64,000 nt of DNA from Stappia sp. WLB 29. Its GTDB lineage: Bacteria; Pseudomonadota; Alphaproteobacteria; Rhizobiales; Stappiaceae. This document shows positions 62,246 to 64,000 of the stretch, piece by piece. The notes under the pieces were generated by a model, which worked only from the letters and a program-made list of their open reading frames with translations, was not told the DNA's origin and made no database searches. A program made the translations under genes and the position numbers. Positions within the stretch are counted from its first letter, which is position 1. Each line of letters starts with the position of its first letter. Location: assembly GCF_023507705.1 (NCBI RefSeq), contig NZ_JALBGD010000003.1, positions 372,001 to 436,000 of the forward strand. The letters run 5' to 3'.

Positions 62246-63265
62246 ATGAACTATTTCCGCACCGCACTTCTGCTCGCCGCGATGACGGCGCTGTTCATGG
62301 GCGTCGGCTTTCTGATCGGCGGCGAGGGCGGCATGATGATCGCGCTCGCCGTTGCCGCGGCGATGAACCTGTTCAGCTACTGGAACTCCGACAAGATGGT
62401 GCTGCGCATGCACCATGCGGTGGAGGCCAACGAGAGCCAGGCGCCGGAGCTGTTCCACATGGTGCGGCAGCTCGCCGAGCGGGCCGACCTGCCGATGCCG
62501 AAGGTCTATCTCATCAACAATCCGCAGCCGAACGCCTTCGCCACGGGCCGAAATCCGCAGAATGCGGCCGTCGCCGCCACCACCGGGCTGCTGGAAAGCC
62601 TGACCATGGAAGAGATCGCCGGCGTGATGGCGCACGAGCTTGCCCATGTGAAGAACCGCGACACGCTGATCATGACCATGACGGCGACAATTGCCGGCGC
62701 GATCTCGATGCTCGCCAATTTCGCCTTCTTCTTCGGCGGCAACCGGGAGAACAACAACCCGCTCGGCTTCATCGGCGTGCTGATCGCGATGATCGTCGCC
62801 CCGCTCGCGGCGATGCTGGTGCAGATGGCGATCAGCCGCACGCGCGAATATGCCGCCGACCGCATGGGCGCGGAGATCTGCGGCAATCCGATCTGGCTCG
62901 CTTCCGCTCTGGCGAAGATCGCCGGCGGCGCGGCGCGGGTCCACAATCCGGACGCGGAGCGCAATCCGGCGACCGCCCATATGTTCATCATCAACCCGCT
63001 GTCGGGCGAGCGGATGGACAATCTGTTCTCCACCCATCCCAACACCGACAACCGCATCCGCGCGCTTCAGGAACTGGCCGGATCGATGGGCGGCGGCGGT
63101 TATTCGCGCGGCGGGGCCGCCTATGCGTCCACCGGGCCGCGCGATCGCGGCCCGGTCAACGAGGGTCCGGTGCGCAGCGATCCTCCGGGCCCCTGGGGGC
63201 GTTCGCGCCGCCGCAACGACGGCGGCACCGGGGGCGGTTCCGGCCGGCGCGGCCCCTGGGGCTGA
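62246..63265 (+). CDS. htpX: Zinc metalloprotease HtpX
   Basis: Inner-membrane M48 peptidase of 339 aa that degrades damaged membrane proteins. Helices at the N-terminus, zinc site [12 protein letters not shown] (HExxH) with a further Glu in [15 protein letters not shown], two more helices between. An unusual Gly/Arg/Pro-rich tail of about 50 residues ([16 protein letters not shown]) follows the domain, seen in alphaproteobacterial members. Start ATG 62246. Confidence 0.94.
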   Translation: MNYFRTALLLAAMTALFMGVGFLIGGEGGMMIALAVAAAMNLFSYWNSDKMVLRMHHAVEANESQAPELFHMVRQLAERADLPMPKVYLINNPQPNAFATGRNPQNAAVAATTGLLESLTMEEIAGVMAHELAHVKNRDTLIMTMTATIAGAISMLANFAFFFGGNRENNNPLGFIGVLIAMIVAPLAAMLVQMAISRTREYAADRMGAEICGNPIWLASALAKIAGGAARVHNPDAERNPATAHMFIINPLSGERMDNLFSTHPNTDNRIRALQELAGSMGGGGYSRGGAAYASTGPRDRGPVNEGPVRSDPPGPWGRSRRRNDGGTGGGSGRRGPWG

Positions 63266-63410
63266 CGGCGGTCGACCGGACCGGATTCCGGCCATGCTGC
63301 TTTAGGGGTTGTGATTCCCTGCCGTTTGCGGGCATACCGCCTATCCTTCTTTTGATGCGGCGGTGCCGTGCGCTTCGCGCGCTGCCCGCCCCGTGAGGCG
63401 ATCCGAGCCG

Positions 63411-64000
63411 GTGAGCGACAAGACCGACAACGGCGACCGCAGCGCCCGACCCCGCAAGGGGCAGGGGGGCAACCCCGTGCGCACCCGCTATCAGCCGGAC
63501 CATTCGACGGTGGGCCTGGCGGCGCGCCGCGTTGCGGTGGAAATCCTCGGCCGTGTCGTGACCGGTCGCCGGCCGCTCGACGACGAGCTGAAGGAGAGCG
63601 GCGGCCATCCCGGCTTTGCCGCGCTAATCGCCCGCGACCGGGCCCTGGTGCGCGCAATGCTCGGCACGGCGCTGCGCCGGCGCGGGCAGATCTCGGCCAT
63701 CGTCGACCGGCTGCTGGAGCGCCCGGTGCCGGAAAAGACCGGCTTCGTCCTCGACATTCTGCATATCGCGGCCGCGCAGGTTCTGTTCATGGAGGTGCCG
63801 GACCGGGCGGCGGTGGCCATCGCCGTGGCGTTGGCCGATGCGGACAACCGCTCGCGGCGCTACAAGGGCCTGGTCAATGCGGTGCTGCGGCGAATGGTGG
63901 CCGAACGCGAGGAGCTGCTCGCCGCCACGGCACAGCCCTGGCGCAACACGCCGGTCTGGCTGTTCGCCGGCTGGCAGAAGGCCTATGGCGAGGAAACGGC
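63411..64000 (+). CDS. rsmB: 16S rRNA (cytosine(967)-C(5))-methyltransferase, N-terminal part
   Basis: The first 196 residues of RsmB (Sun/Fmu family), which methylates C967 of 16S rRNA; the gene leaves the right edge. The NusB-like N-terminal domain is visible: GLAARRVAVEILGRVVTGRRPLDDEL, LVRAMLGTALRRRGQISAIVDRLLERPV, and FVLDILHIAAAQVLFMEVPDRAAVAIAV. GTG 63411 is the likely start, preceded by a GAGG at a rather long 13 bases. The methyltransferase domain lies beyond the window. Confidence 0.88.
   Translation, partial: MSDKTDNGDRSARPRKGQGGNPVRTRYQPDHSTVGLAARRVAVEILGRVVTGRRPLDDELKESGGHPGFAALIARDRALVRAMLGTALRRRGQISAIVDRLLERPVPEKTGFVLDILHIAAAQVLFMEVPDRAAVAIAVALADADNRSRRYKGLVNAVLRRMVAEREELLAATAQPWRNTPVWLFAGWQKAYGEET

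Overview
The window is high-GC DNA (about two thirds G+C by eye) packed with genes on both strands. It reads as a chromosome segment of an alphaproteobacterium of the order Hyphomicrobiales (Rhizobiales), probably near Stappiaceae. That placement is inference. It rests on the leuS-lptE-holA and htpX-DUF1674-rsmB neighbourhoods, the ethylmalonyl-CoA pathway pair ecm/ccr, the ccmABCDG operon, an RNA-methyltransferase/YafK/YkuD envelope gene set, and GTTAACC motifs resembling CtrA half-sites in several intergenic regions.

Layout. 1-6.5 kb: the leuS 3' end, lptE, holA, an RNA 2'-O-methyltransferase, a quinone oxidoreductase, xthA, a BON-LysM protein and a GH25 lysozyme-like lipoprotein. 6.5-12.8 kb: the divergent pair ecm (ethylmalonyl-CoA mutase) and ccr (crotonyl-CoA carboxylase/reductase), then a CAP lipoprotein and an acyl-CoA synthetase. 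12.8-18.2 kb: a GNAT-type protein, a Wzx/MATE-like flippase, an MFS exporter divergent from a MetR-like LysR regulator, and tRNA-Arg(CCT). 18.4-25.1 kb is the most accessory-looking part. It holds an AraC regulator divergent from a small catabolic-looking operon (cupin; alpha/beta hydrolase fused in frame to a second cupin; FAD monooxygenase; periplasmic binding protein without its permeases), then a double-hairpin repeat and an orphan Imm11-like gene.

25-35 kb: an EamA transporter, a diguanylate cyclase, tRNA-Ala(CGC), yggT, yggU, folD, a queuosine-precursor-type transporter, rpmB, a DUF3108 protein, accA and a YafK-type L,D-transpeptidase. 35-46 kb: DUF429, pdxY-ispG, two related membrane proteins in tandem, 3-hydroxybutyrate dehydrogenase, a patatin-like hydrolase, a second L,D-transpeptidase, a secreted pentapeptide-repeat protein, gluQRS and an AEC transporter. 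46-64 kb: a soluble hybrid histidine kinase, a CDF transporter, DUF1223, the cytochrome c maturation operon ccmABCDG, acnA, an ATP-grasp enzyme, lolA, ftsK, an aminotransferase, a DUF1674 (SdhAF4-like) protein, htpX and the 5' part of rsmB.

Together the metabolic genes suggest growth through acetyl-CoA and polyhydroxybutyrate: ccr/ecm, bdhA, the patatin-like gene, the acyl-CoA synthetase, accA and acnA. There is also a respiratory chain with c-type cytochromes.

The unexplained structure is mostly non-coding: a 28-bp triple hairpin repeat before the BON-LysM gene, two diverged copies of a 165-bp double-hairpin element whose stems co-vary, 10-, 12- and 13-bp tandem repeats beside start codons, a 22-bp inverted repeat before the first cupin gene, and paired inverted repeats between ecm and ccr. 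All calls come from reading the sequence; no database search was run.
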